DNA of 64,000 bases, from the NCBI RefSeq assembly GCF_019059575.1, contig NW_024881834.1, forward strand, positions 310,001 to 374,000, written 5' to 3'. Position 1 is the stretch's first letter. The number at the start of each line of letters is the position of its first letter. Below, one piece after another: positions 1 to 13,129 of this stretch. This stretch comes from Amphibalanus amphitrite. Taxonomy: Eukaryota > Arthropoda > Thecostraca > Balanomorpha > Balanidae. The notes beneath the pieces were generated by a model. It saw only the letters and a program-made list of their open reading frames with translations. It searched no databases and was not told the origin of the DNA. The position numbers and the translations under genes were made by a program.

Positions 1-3000
1 TCACAGCTGTGGGAGGAAGGATTGAGGAAGACCAATGCATCTCAAGCAATGAATCTCTCTGCATCCATCGGCTCACTTATAGTGAAGGGTGACGTCACAA
101 TTAGCCAGGGTGACGTCATGGGACAGCTGGTGACGCTGCTCGATCGCATCGTGACAGAGAGGGGAAACCACACTATCACAGGTAAGATAAATATGGAGTG
201 GTTTCTCTGGCCTTCATGGTGTTTCATAAGTGGAAATTAGACAGCGTTAGACAGACGTATTCTTTCGTTGTAGCTGTACTGTGCACTTTGTATTTTTAAT
301 GTTTCTAGGCCTTGAACTGAGAAAAATACGTTAAAGTTTTTGTTGAGCTGGGTTGATCCTATAACTATGATCTGAATAAATCGATAAAAACGAATACAAT
401 AATTTGAAAAGCATTCAGTAAATGCGCTCACCCACATACTGTCTCCATGCAGTCTGACCACCACTGGGTCACTATATGACCCCCCTCCCTCCGCTTCCTA
501 GGCGAGGTGACGTTCCAGCAACCGCTGGCGCTCACTGAAGCAGAGGTGGTCAGCTACAACGGTAACAACCTGGTGGAGCTGTGTGAAGACGCCCTCACCA
601 CCGACGTCAAGGCGGTGGGTTCACTGTCCGTTTATTGGCACTAAAACATTTTTATTCATTCATTCATTCATTCATTCATTCATTCATTCATTCATTCATT
701 CATTCATTCATTCATTCATTCATTCATCCATTCATTCATTTATTCATTCATGCATGTATGAGCTGATTGCTATTGAGTGCAGATGATTGCTAGCTGAGTG
801 CAGATGTCCGTCGGCTCTCGGTGCACCTCTCGACCGCTCCCCAATGCCATCGGTACCTACCAGGGGTCAGCGCTTGGGCCACTGTTGTACTCCGTGTATG
901 CAAATGACTTGCCTCTTTACGCTGACAACGACGCGGATATTGTGCAATACGCCGATGACACTCAGGTTCTGGTCACTGGGGGGCCCGGCGACATTGGCTC
1001 CTTAGTAGTCACTATGGAGAACGTTCTTGTTAAACTAGGTCATTGGTTCAGCAAAAATGGTTTGAAAGTTAACGCAGAAAAAACTCAGCTCATCTTAACC
1101 GGATCCAGGCAAAACATTAAGCGGCTTCCACCTGTCAACATCAGTTTCATGGGCGCCACTGTCGCCGGCTCCCCCACTGTGCGGAACCTGGGTGTCGTGT
1201 TTGATCAGAGCCTGACGTTCTCGGCCCACATTGATGACGTTGTACGCCGCTGCACCGGTACACTGTGTGGCCTCGCTCACAGCCGGCACTGCCTGCCACA
1301 GTCCTGCATGGTCCGACTGGTCGAGGGACTCGTTGTCTCGCTGATACGCTACTGTATTACCGTGTATGGGTCTGCGAACAAGACTCAGCTTGGCCGCCTT
1401 CAGCGAGTCCTCAACTTCTGTGCGCGTGTTATCTCCGGCCGGAGGAAATTCGACCACATTAGCGACGTGTTGCGACAGCTGGAATGGTTTACCGCTGATA
1501 ACTTGTATCTGTACCATGGCTTGACGCTGCTAAACAAGATCCTGCGCACATCCGAGCCAGAGGCACTCTCGAGTGGTCTCATCACTCGACAGGATGTCAC
1601 CCGCCGATCCACGCGACAGTCAGACCATCTCGTGACGCCCCAGATTTTATCAGAGTCTGGGAGGCGGAGGTTTTTATACTCTCACGTGACAGCGTTCAAT
1701 AGACTCCCACCAGCGATGCGTGATATGCAGCACTCTCTTTTTAAGAAAGAGCTGCGTGAGTGGCTTCTGAGGAGTCAGAATGACGGCTGATCAGACTCGC
1801 TGACGTTATTTTATATTATATCTGACGCCGTTCACTCACTCGTATGCATGCATGTGTGTTTTTATGTACCCACCTATTGCACCTGCACCGACTGTACCTT
1901 CTTGACTCGAGGCTATGAATAGCCATTGTATGATGGAATGCCTCACGACGTGAAATAAATATTGCAGTGTTGTGCCAAAAAACTCGCAACAAGGTGCCTC
2001 CTAGGCCCTAGCCCGCCAATTTCACTTCTCGCAAGATAATTTTGATAGTTTATTTAAAATGCCGAGTACGATGTACGATCGACAAATCCCGACCCTATTC
2101 TCAGGTGAACCTGAGCCACCCTCTGCGGCTGCTCGGACCGGTGACGTTCCGCGATGACGTCACTGTCACCGGTGACGTCACTGTTACGTCGCTGAACGAG
2201 GAGAGCGTGGACCAGTGGCTGGCCTCTCTGGTACTGAGGGATAGCCAGGAGGTCACTCTGAGCGGGCCGCTGAGAATCCAGCAGGCGGCTGTGGCCGGGC
2301 ATGTTTTAGCGACAGGTTAGTGGAAGGGGCTGAGGCCTGAGGTAGGGAGGGGAAGGGACGGCTAGGTCAGGATAGGCTAAGTTTTGGGAAGGGTCGGGTA
2401 AGTTTGGTAATTGCTAGTAACGTCCATGCAGATTCATTTTCGGAACAATGAGTGTCGATCGTCTGCAGGTGGATGCCGAACCATAGGAAGAGAGATTACG
2501 CTTGACGTTCGAGTAATTCAATGTAGCGACATGTGACCTATATCCTATGAACTGTGACCCAAAGTAACCTATTCACAGGCCCCATCAACGGCCAGCCCCA
2601 GTCTGCCTGGGTGGAGCGGGGTGACGACATTACCGCCAGCAGGCTGTACTTCGACCAGGGACTCCTCATCATCGTACGTCTTTGGTTCATGAATTTGCCG
2701 AAGCTTACGAAAAAAAAACGCCATATAAGTACTTGACCTGTGGTTCATTAGTACGAACCGAAATCCGGGTAAAGCAAATATTCGTAATCAAGATTACTTT
2801 ACTAATAATGCGTAATATTTTTAAACCCTTGTACCGTTCTGGTCCGCATTCTTACAATTCTCGCGTTCCGTGCGTTCTCCATGCAGGACGAGCTAGATGT
2901 TGCCGGCCTGGTGGACGGCGTGAACGTCACTGACGTGCTGGAGACGGCCGTGGACCTGACGTCCAACGTCACCATCACGGCCGACGTCACCTTCGCCGGC

Positions 3001-6000
3001 GATGTCACCGTTTGGAGTGAGCGAGCTGATAGATGGGCCAGTGGTTTGGTGCAGTATGTAGCTGCTGAACAGATGAGGCGACTTTATCGTTTATATTATG
3101 AAGTTCATGGCATCCTTATTGTAAACTGATTGGTCCTTTTGTGACATTCCCGATCATGCAATAATTGCTTACTAAATGCAACATAACTATCGAATAAATT
3201 TATCACCTTTCATAATAAAGGCTCTACAAACCATTTACTAACCTGTTAGCATTTGCTTACAGCAAATAATCAAGTTTTAGCACACGAATATTGTTCGAGC
3301 ATCTAGTGAAATCGCAAAAGTTTAAAAATAACGCAATCTATCGAACCAATAACTACGCCTGTGTCCGTCAGTGCACCTGAACACGCCCGCCATCAACGAC
3401 CTCCGGGTACCCGAGGACGTCCTGGTCAGCTACTGGCTGGACGGCATGCAGACCATATCCGGCGCCAAACACTTTGACACGCTGGTCGTCGAGGGTAACC
3501 TGTGCGGCCCAGTGAACGGGGTGGAGCTGCCCGAGCTCTGCCGACAGCTGCTCAGCTCTGATCCCACCGCCGTGCAGGTGGTGACGCAGAAACTGGTAAG
3601 CTGAGGCGGTATCAGGGGAGTGTAGGCTGGATAAAGCTGGAGGCTGCTTGCATAGTTTCCGGTTTGATGTCGCTCACATAGCTGGAGTCGTAATAAGTGG
3701 CAAGATGATTTGAGTTGGCTGAAGTTGACGCTACGTTGAAGCATTATTTTGTATTTCGATATTTTCCCGTTAAGTAATGCTAGTAGGCATTCGCTGGAAA
3801 GTTTGTTTTGTTCATGAACATTTGGCACTTCGGGATTCACCGATTTTGGTAACTTGAGTAGCCCTGACCCTTTTGCTGTCACTATTTTCCAGGCGTTCCA
3901 ATTCCCTCCGGCCAACATCGAGGAGCCGGTCAGTGGTCTGGCCGACAATCTGACGGCCGTCACCGCCCTGCTGAGGGAGAGGAAGGGAGAGGTGGCGATA
4001 TGGACAGAGCGGCTGAGGGAGGAGGCCGTGAGGATCAGAAACAGCGCCGCCGCCCTGCTTCAGACGCCAGGTTTGTTGTTAGATCACCCAGGTGCGATAA
4101 ACTACGTACATTTTTTTTCGACAAGTAGACGTGATATTCATTTTACAGTAATGCAGCCATGGTCTTTATTAATTCCGTATTATTTACCGCGTTTGTGGGT
4201 TTGCATAAAATCATCTGCAAACCCTAGCTCAGCGTTTCAAGACATGAACCCTGACACCACTGTTCCCTGCAGACTACAGTGTCGACCTCGCCTACCTGCT
4301 GGAGGTGCAGCGGCTGCCGATGCCGCACGCCGTCTCTGTCAGCTCGTCGGGCCGTGACCTGAGGTCGCTGGACGTCCTGCTCCGCTCTAGGGAGCGGTGC
4401 GACCTGCCGACCGGCTGTCTGTGCCGCTCCACCCGCACACTGCAGGTGGGAGGCCGCTCCGGGAACAGGGGGCTAGGACGGGGCTGCCGGAGGGGGTGAC
4501 GAATCAGGAAACCGAGCCAAAATTATTGTTGGTGTAATCAATAATCATGTTTCTAGTGTGGTAACATCATTTCTGTCCTTCACTATTGCATAAGCCATCA
4601 CTGGTCAGTAAACTAGCATCCCAACAAGAATACCTTTCGCTCTCTCGCTATCTTTATTGTGGGTGTTAATTACGAGCTAAAATTGCAGCGTGAGCTTCAT
4701 CTCATGAATGAGGGGCTGTAAACTCTTAGCACACTTATGCGAAGAATCCCGTCACAGGCTCAGCCTGTTAAACTGAATGTCGTCTGTCGTCCCCATCAGG
4801 TTCAGAGTGACGGCCTGCTGAGTTTCCCGGGCTCGGTCCTCCCTGTTCAGTCGTGGACATTCCACGTCCGGGAGCTGGATGAAGTGGTCACTGTGATCGC
4901 TCACACAGAGGGCGACAATCCGCAGTGAGTGGGGTTCTGCTGCCCGATGTGCTGGAATATACTGGCCTTGGAGATGATAAACTGTGATTAGATCGTTGTT
5001 TGCTGTGCGCGAAATGATGTTAGATCATTCGAGTGAAGTTTTGTGCAAACGAACTGAGTTTTAATATCTCAGAATGAATGACCTTTTCCTCGATTATAGA
5101 AAAGTTTAAATGTAGGAAATGATGTATTTAAGTCGAAAATGATGTATTTACTTAAATACATCATTTTCGACATTTAAACCTTTCTATATTCGAGGAAAAG
5201 GTCATTCATTCTGAGATATTATAACAATATGTTCCTCGCGAGAGCACTCAACACCATATCTTCGAACTGAGTTTTAATCTGTTAAAATATTGCAAATGAG
5301 CACATGTTATTCGGATCTAAATCGTAATATTTTTTACGCAAAAAAATGAGCCCACTACTCAATTCCTGCCCAACCCAATACTGACCAGGCTGACTCTCCC
5401 CTCCCTCCTCCAGGTGCCGCTCTCCTGGCCCATCCCGTGTCTCGGTGACCAGCCGCCCGGCCGGTGACCCCTCTGCCCCTCCCCGTGACCTACCACTGGC
5501 CACCGCGCCTCCCGGCCACCTCAGTGACGTTCAGCTGTTCAGCTTCGACGGGAAACTCTACATGGTGCTGGCGTACGGATTCGCCGCCGAGGGTGAGTCG
5601 AGCAGGGTTGATCAGCAAAACAAGTCTGTCTGGGTAGAGGGTTAAGCATGCGACCTGCAGAGGAGCAGAACTCGCACCAATCTATGAAAATTTTAGTGAT
5701 CTTTCTGGTTTGCAGTGTTCTGGGTTTGTAAGAAGTGAGACTCTTACTGCCAATTTCACTTCACATCGTCTGACTGTGTTGACGTAGGAACATCGCTTTC
5801 AGGTTGAACTGAATAATATGCGACGCTCTGAGTTTATGTGAGGCCCGACCCACACTGTTTCACCCCGCTCCCTCTTTCTTTACTCTGCCGCCAGGTGTCA
5901 CCCTCAGCCACCCGGACACGGAGCTGCTGGTACTGGAGGGATACCACTGGCGGACTGTGCAGAGGCTACCGGCCTTCGGGGCGTACCGCCTCGACCTGAC

Positions 6001-9000
6001 GCTGGCCGGAGGAGTGCCCCACCTGCTGGTCGTCAACAGGTTAGGAGGTTATACGTTATTCGGAGAGTCACGTAAAGCTGTCACGTTGGAGGGAAACTAC
6101 AGCCGTGGCACAACTTGACTAGTGTAGGCCTGTCAACGACATTTATCCGTTTCAGACACAGTCGTGAGCCGCTGTCCCTCCAGGGAGAAGTCCAGCTCTG
6201 GGTCTGGAACAAAGAACTGTATCAGGTAAGCTAGAAAAGTATCCCAACCAGTCCTGATTAGATATGTAATTACATACAAACTGAACCACTAACATGCACC
6301 TGGCATTAAAGCGCGCACTAAAAAGAACTTACGACATCGATGTCCAATGTTCCAACGTACCCAAGCATGGGTACGTTGGAAATCTCAGCGCAACTTTGTA
6401 ACCAATTTGAACAGGCAGCTTTACGACGAACACATAAAAAATAGCATATCACGTATTATTCAACACAAGCACGACCCATACAAATACCATCAAATACTAA
6501 AAAATATAACCGGACACAAACGACACACCACCATACCACCTTTAGTACAATCTGACGGAGACACGGTGACTGACGAAACGGAAAAAGCTATGATGTTCAA
6601 CAGCCACTTTGTCGCACAAACACAGCTCAACATAAACAATCTACAAAACACACAGCTCCAAGAATACATAGCCACAAACGCTGAGCCGGTACCCACTCTG
6701 CATAACATAGTTATCAGGCCAGGTGAGGTTCTTAAAATTATAAATAACATGGATGCCAACAAGTCGTGTGGATCAGACCAACTTCCCACAAAAATTATAA
6801 AACTAACAGCTTTACTTATTTACGAACCTCTGACTCAGCTTTTCAATAAATCTCTCGCAGCCGGAAAATACCCATCATCCTGGAAACATGCAAAAGTACA
6901 ACCAATATTTAAGCGGAAAGGAACACCATCAGACGTCAATAACTATAGACCAATAAGCCTCTTGCCTTGTCTTTCAAAAATATTTGGTAAAATTGTTTTC
7001 TCTCGAATCTATCAGCACATCACCGAATCTTCGCTTCTATCTGACAGACAGAGTGGGTACCGGCCAGGACACAACACTCAGTTACAACTTATGTACTTAA
7101 CAAACAGACTGTATCATTCTCTCGACAAAGGACAAGACTTAACGACAATTTACTTAGACATAAGCAGATATTTTGAAAAAATATGGCATGCAGGACTTTT
7201 AGCAAAATGCGAGAGAGAGTTTGGACTAACAGGGAACTTACTGACGTGGCTGACATCATATCTATCAGACAGAAGACAGACTGTGACTATAAACAATTCG
7301 ACTTCTTCAACGCTGACACTTGATGCCGGAGTCCCTCAGGGTTCCGTACTAGGACCTCTTCTTGCGATAATCTACTTAAACGGACTTTGCGACAAGACAA
7401 AAAACGAAATGCTTTTTTATGCAGATGACTGTTCCTTACTCTCCACTTACTCACAAAGACACAATTTAAGCGACGTACAGACAACACTGCAGCACGACCT
7501 TGACGCCATTCACGATTACGGACAAAAATGGGCGATTTCATTCAATGCGACAAAAACCAAACAACAAACTTTTTCTCACCTAAAACAGACAAATGCTCCA
7601 GCTCTAACGTTTGGACCACAACCCATTCCTATCGTAAAAGACCATAAACATCTCGGCCTCACCCTATCTACAGACTTACGCTTTCATGTTCATATCAACG
7701 AAACTATCCTGAAATTTAATCGTTCTTTAGGCCCATTATATTCGATTGCTAGACACGTTCCCAAAGCCATGCTTGTTTCTATCTACACAACTTATATACG
7801 ACCTTTGTTTGACTACTGTGACATAATATACGACGAACATATCACTGCTTCTGACTGCATACGACTGGAACGAACACAAAACAGAGCTGCACGACTCATA
7901 ACCGGGACAACATTACGGACTTCGACTGACGGACTGCGACGGGAGTTAGGCTGGACTTCACTGACCGACAGAAGAAAGATGCACAAAATTCAGTTTTATC
8001 ACAAGCTTGTGTTTGATTCTACAATACCACCATTCATCAAATCCACCATTCCCACTGCAAGACAGCACAACACACAAAGAACGCTACGCAATGCATTTAC
8101 ACAAACACTTCCCAAGGTACGTACTTCGGCCTACTACAGATCCTTTATTCCTTGCACCACACGAATTTGGAACACATTACCCGATCAAATGCGCACAGAT
8201 CGCAGACACACATCCTTTAACAAACATTTAAAAGCGCTTCTAGAACCACCCCGCCCGCCTCTGTATTTTTTTCTGGGATCACCAACCGGTAACCTTCTCC
8301 ACACAAAACTACGGCTGAACGTCTCAAAACTTAACGCCCATCTATTTTCCTTGCAAAAAAGTGATTCCCCTTCCTGCCCATGCGGACACCCCCTAGAAGA
8401 CACAAGACATTTCCTGCTAATCTGTCCACTCTATAACACCCAACGAGAGAACCTATTCCAATCCTTATCCCTAATCCTCGATACCGACTTTTCTAATATC
8501 CCTCCTTCTCAGCAACTCGACACACTCATTTATGGTACTGGGCTGCGTCGGGGCATCGACAGCGAGGCCGCCACCGCACTACAGCGCTTCCTCATCCAAA
8601 CTCATCGCCTCTAACCTAATACATCCAAAGTCCAATCCGTACCTAGTCCAGTCATGACGGCGTGTTTGACGCGCAATATAACGCACGTACTGCCGGGGTT
8701 GCGGGGTTGCGGCTCGGCATAGGGCGGTAGGAGTCTTATTTAGTTTCATTCATTGTGTTACCATTCTTTGCAAGCGGCGCCAAAGAGTTAAGTGCGTAGC
8801 ACTTTTGCGCCAATTGCTTATGTAATTTATGAATTTTATGTTGTTGCAGTGTGAATAAATGCTCTCTCTCTCTCTCTCTCTCATGTCTGGTCAAAAACGT
8901 TTTTTTATAAGAACGGATCAACTGGCACGCTAGGCTTCCATCAATACGTCTAGTGATTCCTTACTGCTGCGTATACATATGTATTTTTTATTTTTGTGCG

Positions 9001-10059
9001 GAACTGTGTTGACGACTGACCAATACGACGAGCCATCTCCGTCTCCGCAGTTCTCGGAGCTGCGCGCGCTCTTCCACGCCGACATCCAGGCGGTGGCCTT
9101 CTTGCACGCCCATGAGAAGGTGTTTGTGGTCATCGCCGACCTGGACGGCCTCACGGTGAGTTTGGGCGCCAGACCCTACGACATATGAAACGTTGATGGA
9201 AGTGTTTTGCTTCTTAGCTACTGAGTAGTAGCCTCTGTTTGCTAGCGTGGACCAATTTATAGTGCCAACGTACTGTTTGCTGGCATGTGCCATAGTGCCA
9301 AAAAAGTCACTGCCCTACAATACTCGATATTTATTCTCATGAACGGTCTTGTTAGGTAACCCCTGTATCTTTTTACGAGTGCTATTTTCAACTAATAAGG
9401 TTAGCTTTTGCGTGTTAAGTTTGTGTCCAATGACGTCATCTTTCTACAACCCCGCCTCTCGTCCAGGTGCTGGAGTACTCTGCCGAGGACAATCAGTACG
9501 TCGTGTGTCAGTACCTGGCCGAGCCGGGCATCTCAGCCGTGACGTCATTCATAGTCGGCGCCGAGAGCTACCTGACGGTGTTCTCCACGAAGCTGAACGA
9601 GCTGGTCGTCTATCTGGTCACTCATCAGGTGAGAGAGGACAGAAAACAAGCTCTGAAGGGTGAGTATTAGGTTTGAGGATCGGCCCACTGATGAATCTTA
9701 GTCTTTCAGCATGGGCATCGTTTTGTTTTATGACACTTCCTTGTAGCTTGTCGACTCTGAGGAGAATATATCCAGTAAATGAAATAAAACGTCTACAGCT
9801 GTGTGCTTGCTAACTGAGTGAACCTGTGCCAGTCTAGTGGTTATCACCTCCCCCTCCCCACCGTTTCCAGGAGGGTCTGCGGCGGCACTGCTGGTACCCG
9901 GCCGCCGCGGTGCGCAGTCTGGCCATGTACAGCAGCGGACAGCACCTACTGCTGGCTGCCGTCCACCGACAGGGTCTGGTGGTGTACCGAGTGGTGGTGA
10001 GGGGTCGTCTGAGTCTGGTTACTACCTCAGCCGCCCGACTGCCGCCGCCCACTAGTTGA
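1..10059 (+). CDS. Large extracellular EAR-repeat protein, Nasrat/Polehole/Closca-like, 3' part (5' end outside window)
   Basis: Fifteen exons join in one open frame of 759 codons: 1-181, 502-614, 2105-2315, 2579-2673, 2887-3016, 3372-3595, 3893-4070, 4273-4445, 4800-4924, 5414-5592, 5895-6039, 6156-6225, 9051-9155, 9467-9628, 9871-10059 (TGA). Every junction has GT-AG and matching phase. The first ~300 residues carry repeated segments such as VTFRDDVTVTGDVTV and ISGAKHFDTLVVEGNLCGPV, with VNG or ING turns, which suggests a beta-solenoid. The last ~300 residues carry EAR/propeller-like units (LFSFDGKLYMVLAYGF, EVQLWVWNKELYQ, VFVVIADLDGLTVLEYS). This order recalls the insect eggshell proteins Nasrat, Polehole and Closca; that comparison is from memory and moderate. 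Signal peptide and start lie left of the window. Introns hold a (CATT)n run, two LINEs and a foldback insert. The GTGAGG in the last exon could be a donor, so the C-terminus is slightly uncertain. Confidence 0.7.
653..753 (+). repeat. (CATT)n microsatellite
   Basis: About 25 near-perfect ATTC/CATT tetranucleotide units lie in the intron between the exons ending at 614 and starting at 2105. They sit immediately upstream of the truncated LINE. Confidence 0.95.
798..1975 (+). mobile_element. 5'-truncated LINE (non-LTR retrotransposon), CR1/L2-like, RT 3' half
   Basis: An open frame at 798-1790 (330 residues) starts inside a reverse transcriptase at QGSALGPLLYSVYANDLPL. It contains the catalytic YADD box (QYADDTQVL) and continues through thumb-like and C-terminal regions to a TGA at 1788-1790. 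RT motifs N-terminal to this, including the first catalytic Asp, and any endonuclease are absent. This is the usual 5' truncation of a LINE. A 3' UTR with AATAAA near 1952 follows. YADDTQ is common in the CR1/L2 group; the clade is a guess. It lies in sense orientation in an intron of the EAR-repeat gene. The intact frame suggests a fairly young copy. A 12-bp motif TGAGTGCAGATG is repeated just before the insertion. Confidence 0.85.
5050..5278. other. Foldback (inverted-duplication) insert flanked by a 16-bp direct repeat
   Basis: CGAACTGAGTTTTAAT occurs at 5050-5065 and again, identical, at 5263-5278. Between them is a long imperfect hairpin: the segment from about 5062 to 5135 is the reverse complement of about 5145 to 5220, followed by about 42 unpaired bases. 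The copy sits in the intron between exons ending 4924 and starting 5414. The direct repeat looks like a target-site duplication. No transposon family is recognised. Confidence 0.75.
6340..8882 (+). mobile_element. LINE with long intact RT frame (755 codons), endonuclease missing
   Basis: The frame 6347-8614 encodes a reverse transcriptase. Around residues 190-370 are NNYRPISLLPCLSKIFGKIV, the LDIS box, AGVPQGSVLGPLL and the catalytic FYADDCSLL. The C-terminus carries a zinc-knuckle-like block, CPCGHPLEDTRHFLLICPLY, of the kind seen in several Jockey/CR1-type LINEs. No upstream endonuclease is present, so the copy is 5'-truncated. At the 5' junction (6345-6376) two copies of TTCCAACGTACCC face each other as a hairpin. 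After the stop comes a 3' UTR with AATAAA at 8853 and a (CT)n tail to 8882. Motif A reads LDISRYFEKIWH where AFDKVWH is usual; the first Asp is retained. The copy is in sense orientation in an intron of the EAR-repeat gene and appears young because the frame is open. Confidence 0.88.
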
Positions 10060-10918
10060 AGAGCCGTCAGTTGAAGAGTGCCGTTGCCCGCTGACACGGT
10101 TGGAGCACAGGAATCGCTAGCTATTCCCGCCCCACTCGGCTGACTCGTCTCTACCCAACTCGGCTGAGCTGACCTCAACCGTACCGAATTCGGCCAGCGT
10201 TTGAGCCGCTACTCTCGTTGCCCCCAATCAGTTATTATATGACCGATGTGCTTCCAAAGTTCCTTGTTGATCTCATTTAGAGTGCATGGCCTCCATATCA
10301 TATTTTGTGGAACCGTAATATGCTGCTGTTGGGTGCCATTAGGCTCATATTGGTGCAGTTCGTATTTGGACCTCATATTGCTATATCGGGATTTCGCAGT
10401 ATATCGTATCAGTGACTCAAGGAAAGTTGCGTGACCAATTTTGTTGTTATCAATTTGCCACTGACGTGAAGGAAAAAACTGCTGTTTGTGTCTCCCGACA
10501 CGTCAATACCGTTAGACTAAACATATCAGACAAGTTTCTTTGTTATTGTTAATGTATTATGGCTTGAATATATGCGCAATTTTCCTCTCCTGCATTTTGC
10601 TTTACTTGATAGCTGGATGATTGTGCTTAACTAGTCCAGAACAACAACGTGGATGACGTGGTGTCATTTTGCCTTGGGTCTGAATATGTACAGGTGTCTG
10701 TCAATGACTGTAACAGTTATGATATGCATATTCAACCCGTCAGCAATTACTCCCGTGTTTTGTTTTCTGGTGAGAATGGCTCATATATAACTTATTTCGC
10801 GCTGGCAGCTTAAACGACGTGACCACGAAAAAAACGTCCTTGCTGCCATTATGAAACGACAGCCGAAAAGCGGTAAAAACAAGATGCTCCGATATATGTA
10901 TTGGACAGCCCTAACGCC

Positions 10919-11186
10919 TAAAGGCCTGGCTACACTATGCGTTTTCTTCGTGCGTTTTTGCGTGTTTGCGTGTTTTGCGTGATATCGTTCTAGAAAAAAG
11001 AACGATATTACGTTTTTGTGATGTTTTTCACCTTAAATTTTAGTTACATAAGAGTTATATTAGCTTTTGTATATAACCAAAGTAAAAATTATATTGTTTA
11101 TAACTTTTTTCCTAGAACGATATTACGCAAAACACGCAAACTTGCAAAAACGCACGCAGAAAACGCATAGTGTAGCCAGGCCTTAA
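10919..11186. mobile_element. PIF/Harbinger-like MITE with TAA target duplication
   Basis: Terminal inverted repeats start AGGCCTGGCTACACTATGCG at 10922 and end with the matching complement at 11183. Pairing continues imperfectly inward for about 70 bases per arm and includes a GTTCTAG/CTAGAAC block. TAA flanks both sides (10919-10921 and 11184-11186), the 3-bp target size typical of PIF/Harbinger. The 262-bp interior is AT-rich and non-coding, so the element is non-autonomous. Confidence 0.75.
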
Positions 11187-12183
11187 GAGGATGTCCTTTA
11201 TTCAAAATGAAATCCTGCAGCAACGAGACAAGTGGCTTCAGCGGTAGTTCCGAAAATTAGCCTGCCCATTTCCGCAAGAACGTCGCACGCATTCCTCAGT
11301 TATTAAAGTGTTCCCATAAAATGCGGCGTACGTAACGTCGAGACTGGGGTCGTCACGGCCAGCCCTAACATCTCCATTATTTCAACACGGCAATGCTGTA
11401 CGGCCCCGAAGGACTGTGTGGTGTAACTAAAGGACCCATTACTGGCGGTCATTCACCAAGTGTTGTGAAAGAGGCTCGCGCGCCCATGAAGCAAAGCGCT
11501 CGGCGTGTAGCCATTGTGGTTTGATGTACCCACTGCCCAGCCAATTCATCACAAGGGCTGTTCTGTAGACAGCAGACTTAGAAAAAAAAACTGGGAAGGG
11601 ACAACCGAAGAAAGTAATTTGCATCCTAGACTCACGCGTATGGCGAACCATCCATCTAGGAAGTATCGTTGATTTTACCCTAACATGACACAGCGAGCTC
11701 CAGAGCGGCATCTTGCCTCACCGAAGCATGACTGAGCGGGTTGGATAGGGCGTCTACGGGTTCATAGGAGCTCCAGCGCACCTGTGCTGCACCACGGGCA
11801 GGCAGTGCCCATCGGTCACGTAACACTGACACCGCCGCCTCAGCTTTGGTCCAGGACCATGGCTGTGACGCGGGATGAGCAGCGACAACCACCTCGTGAT
11901 GACAGGTAGCTCTTTTCGTTTCATAAAAATAGGCATGAAAACGTAAGAAGCTTTGGCAAAGCAGCTCTTGGTTGGAGCTGATAAAAACCTGGTAAACCTA
12001 TGGAGGGTTTGATATAGCGGGGTTCTCTTTAGTCAACGCACGCCACAAATCCTATTAACTGCTCATCCTTCCCGTTCCACCAGAAGACTCTTCAGTGGTC
12101 GTCACGGGCCGTCTGCTACTGTTAAGGTTACGCCTCGGTTCCGAAGGCGAGTGGACGGCCATTCACTTCCCTTCGTCACAGTG

Positions 12184-12265
12184 GAGTGAGTCAGACGGCA
12201 TGGAGCCGTCACAGTGGAGTGAGTAAAACGTCAATGCTGTCATTGCTATTACAGTGGAGTGAGTG
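12184..12265 (+). repeat. Three dispersed copies of ACAGTGGAGTGAGT
   Basis: The 14-mer recurs three times in about 80 bp (near 12179, 12210 and 12251), with GACGGCAT and GCCGTC nearby. It looks like a short, degenerate tandem duplication. No function is proposed. Confidence 0.7.
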
Positions 12266-12509
12266 AGACGGCATAGTCGTTACGGAACAGTAAACGAGAC
12301 TTGCAATGGAGGAGACGAGGGACATGCATGTAGTACCGGTGAATGAAAGGCAGAAGGGAATGAATGGGATGACGGAAAGGTCATTAAAAGTTTGAGTGAG
12401 ATAGAAGTGATTTGATTAATTATCTTACTTCATGTTTAAGAGTTGTCTGAAGTATAACTGGAAGTCTGGAACCTAGCACCAGGGGTCGAGATCCCAAAGC
12501 TTACAGGTC

Positions 12510-12546
12510 CCAAAGCTATGCAACCATTGATGTTGCATAGCTTTGG
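12510..12546. repeat. 15-bp perfect-arm hairpin
   Basis: CCAAAGCTATGCAAC at 12510-12524 pairs with GTTGCATAGCTTTGG at 12532-12546 across a 7-base loop. It could be a small foldback remnant; no flanking duplication was found. Confidence 0.8.
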
Positions 12547-13129
12547 CTCCCTAGATCCCGGCACGTTCGTTTTACAAGGACTCCTGCAGTTTTTCTGAAC
12601 CCAGTCACTCATCATCCATACTTGCCTCACGCTGTCTAGGTTCCGTCGCTGTCATTTCTTCCACACTACCTGGTGAGCGGATCTCCCATCTCATGCACCC
12701 GGGATGACTCGGCAGATCTCCGGCCATCACTGAGCCATGCCCGCTCACTCGCCGCTCCCTGACCCTCCTATAGAGAAGGGTCGCCCCTGCGGTGCCGTCA
12801 CCCGCGGGTGCCTGCTGACCCCATCAGAGGCTAATGACATCCTTCGTAAGGCCATTGATCTCAGTGACGCGGTAAATGTGTCACGTAGGACCGATAATGA
12901 CCCATTGTCTCGCCAGTTGATCATCTAAGATGTTTACCAATCGGGTTCGATTAGTCATGTTCGTGTATGTACACACACTGCAAATACCACGTGGGGGCGA
13001 TGGCTGTTAGCTTGTCCTCAGTTACTGAAACTACAACGCTTGGAAGATGTCCAAATTAGAACCGTGCTTCTGTTTTTGCCCTCGCCCGACGAATTCAAGC
13101 CGTGAGAAAGAATATGTGAACATCAAGTC

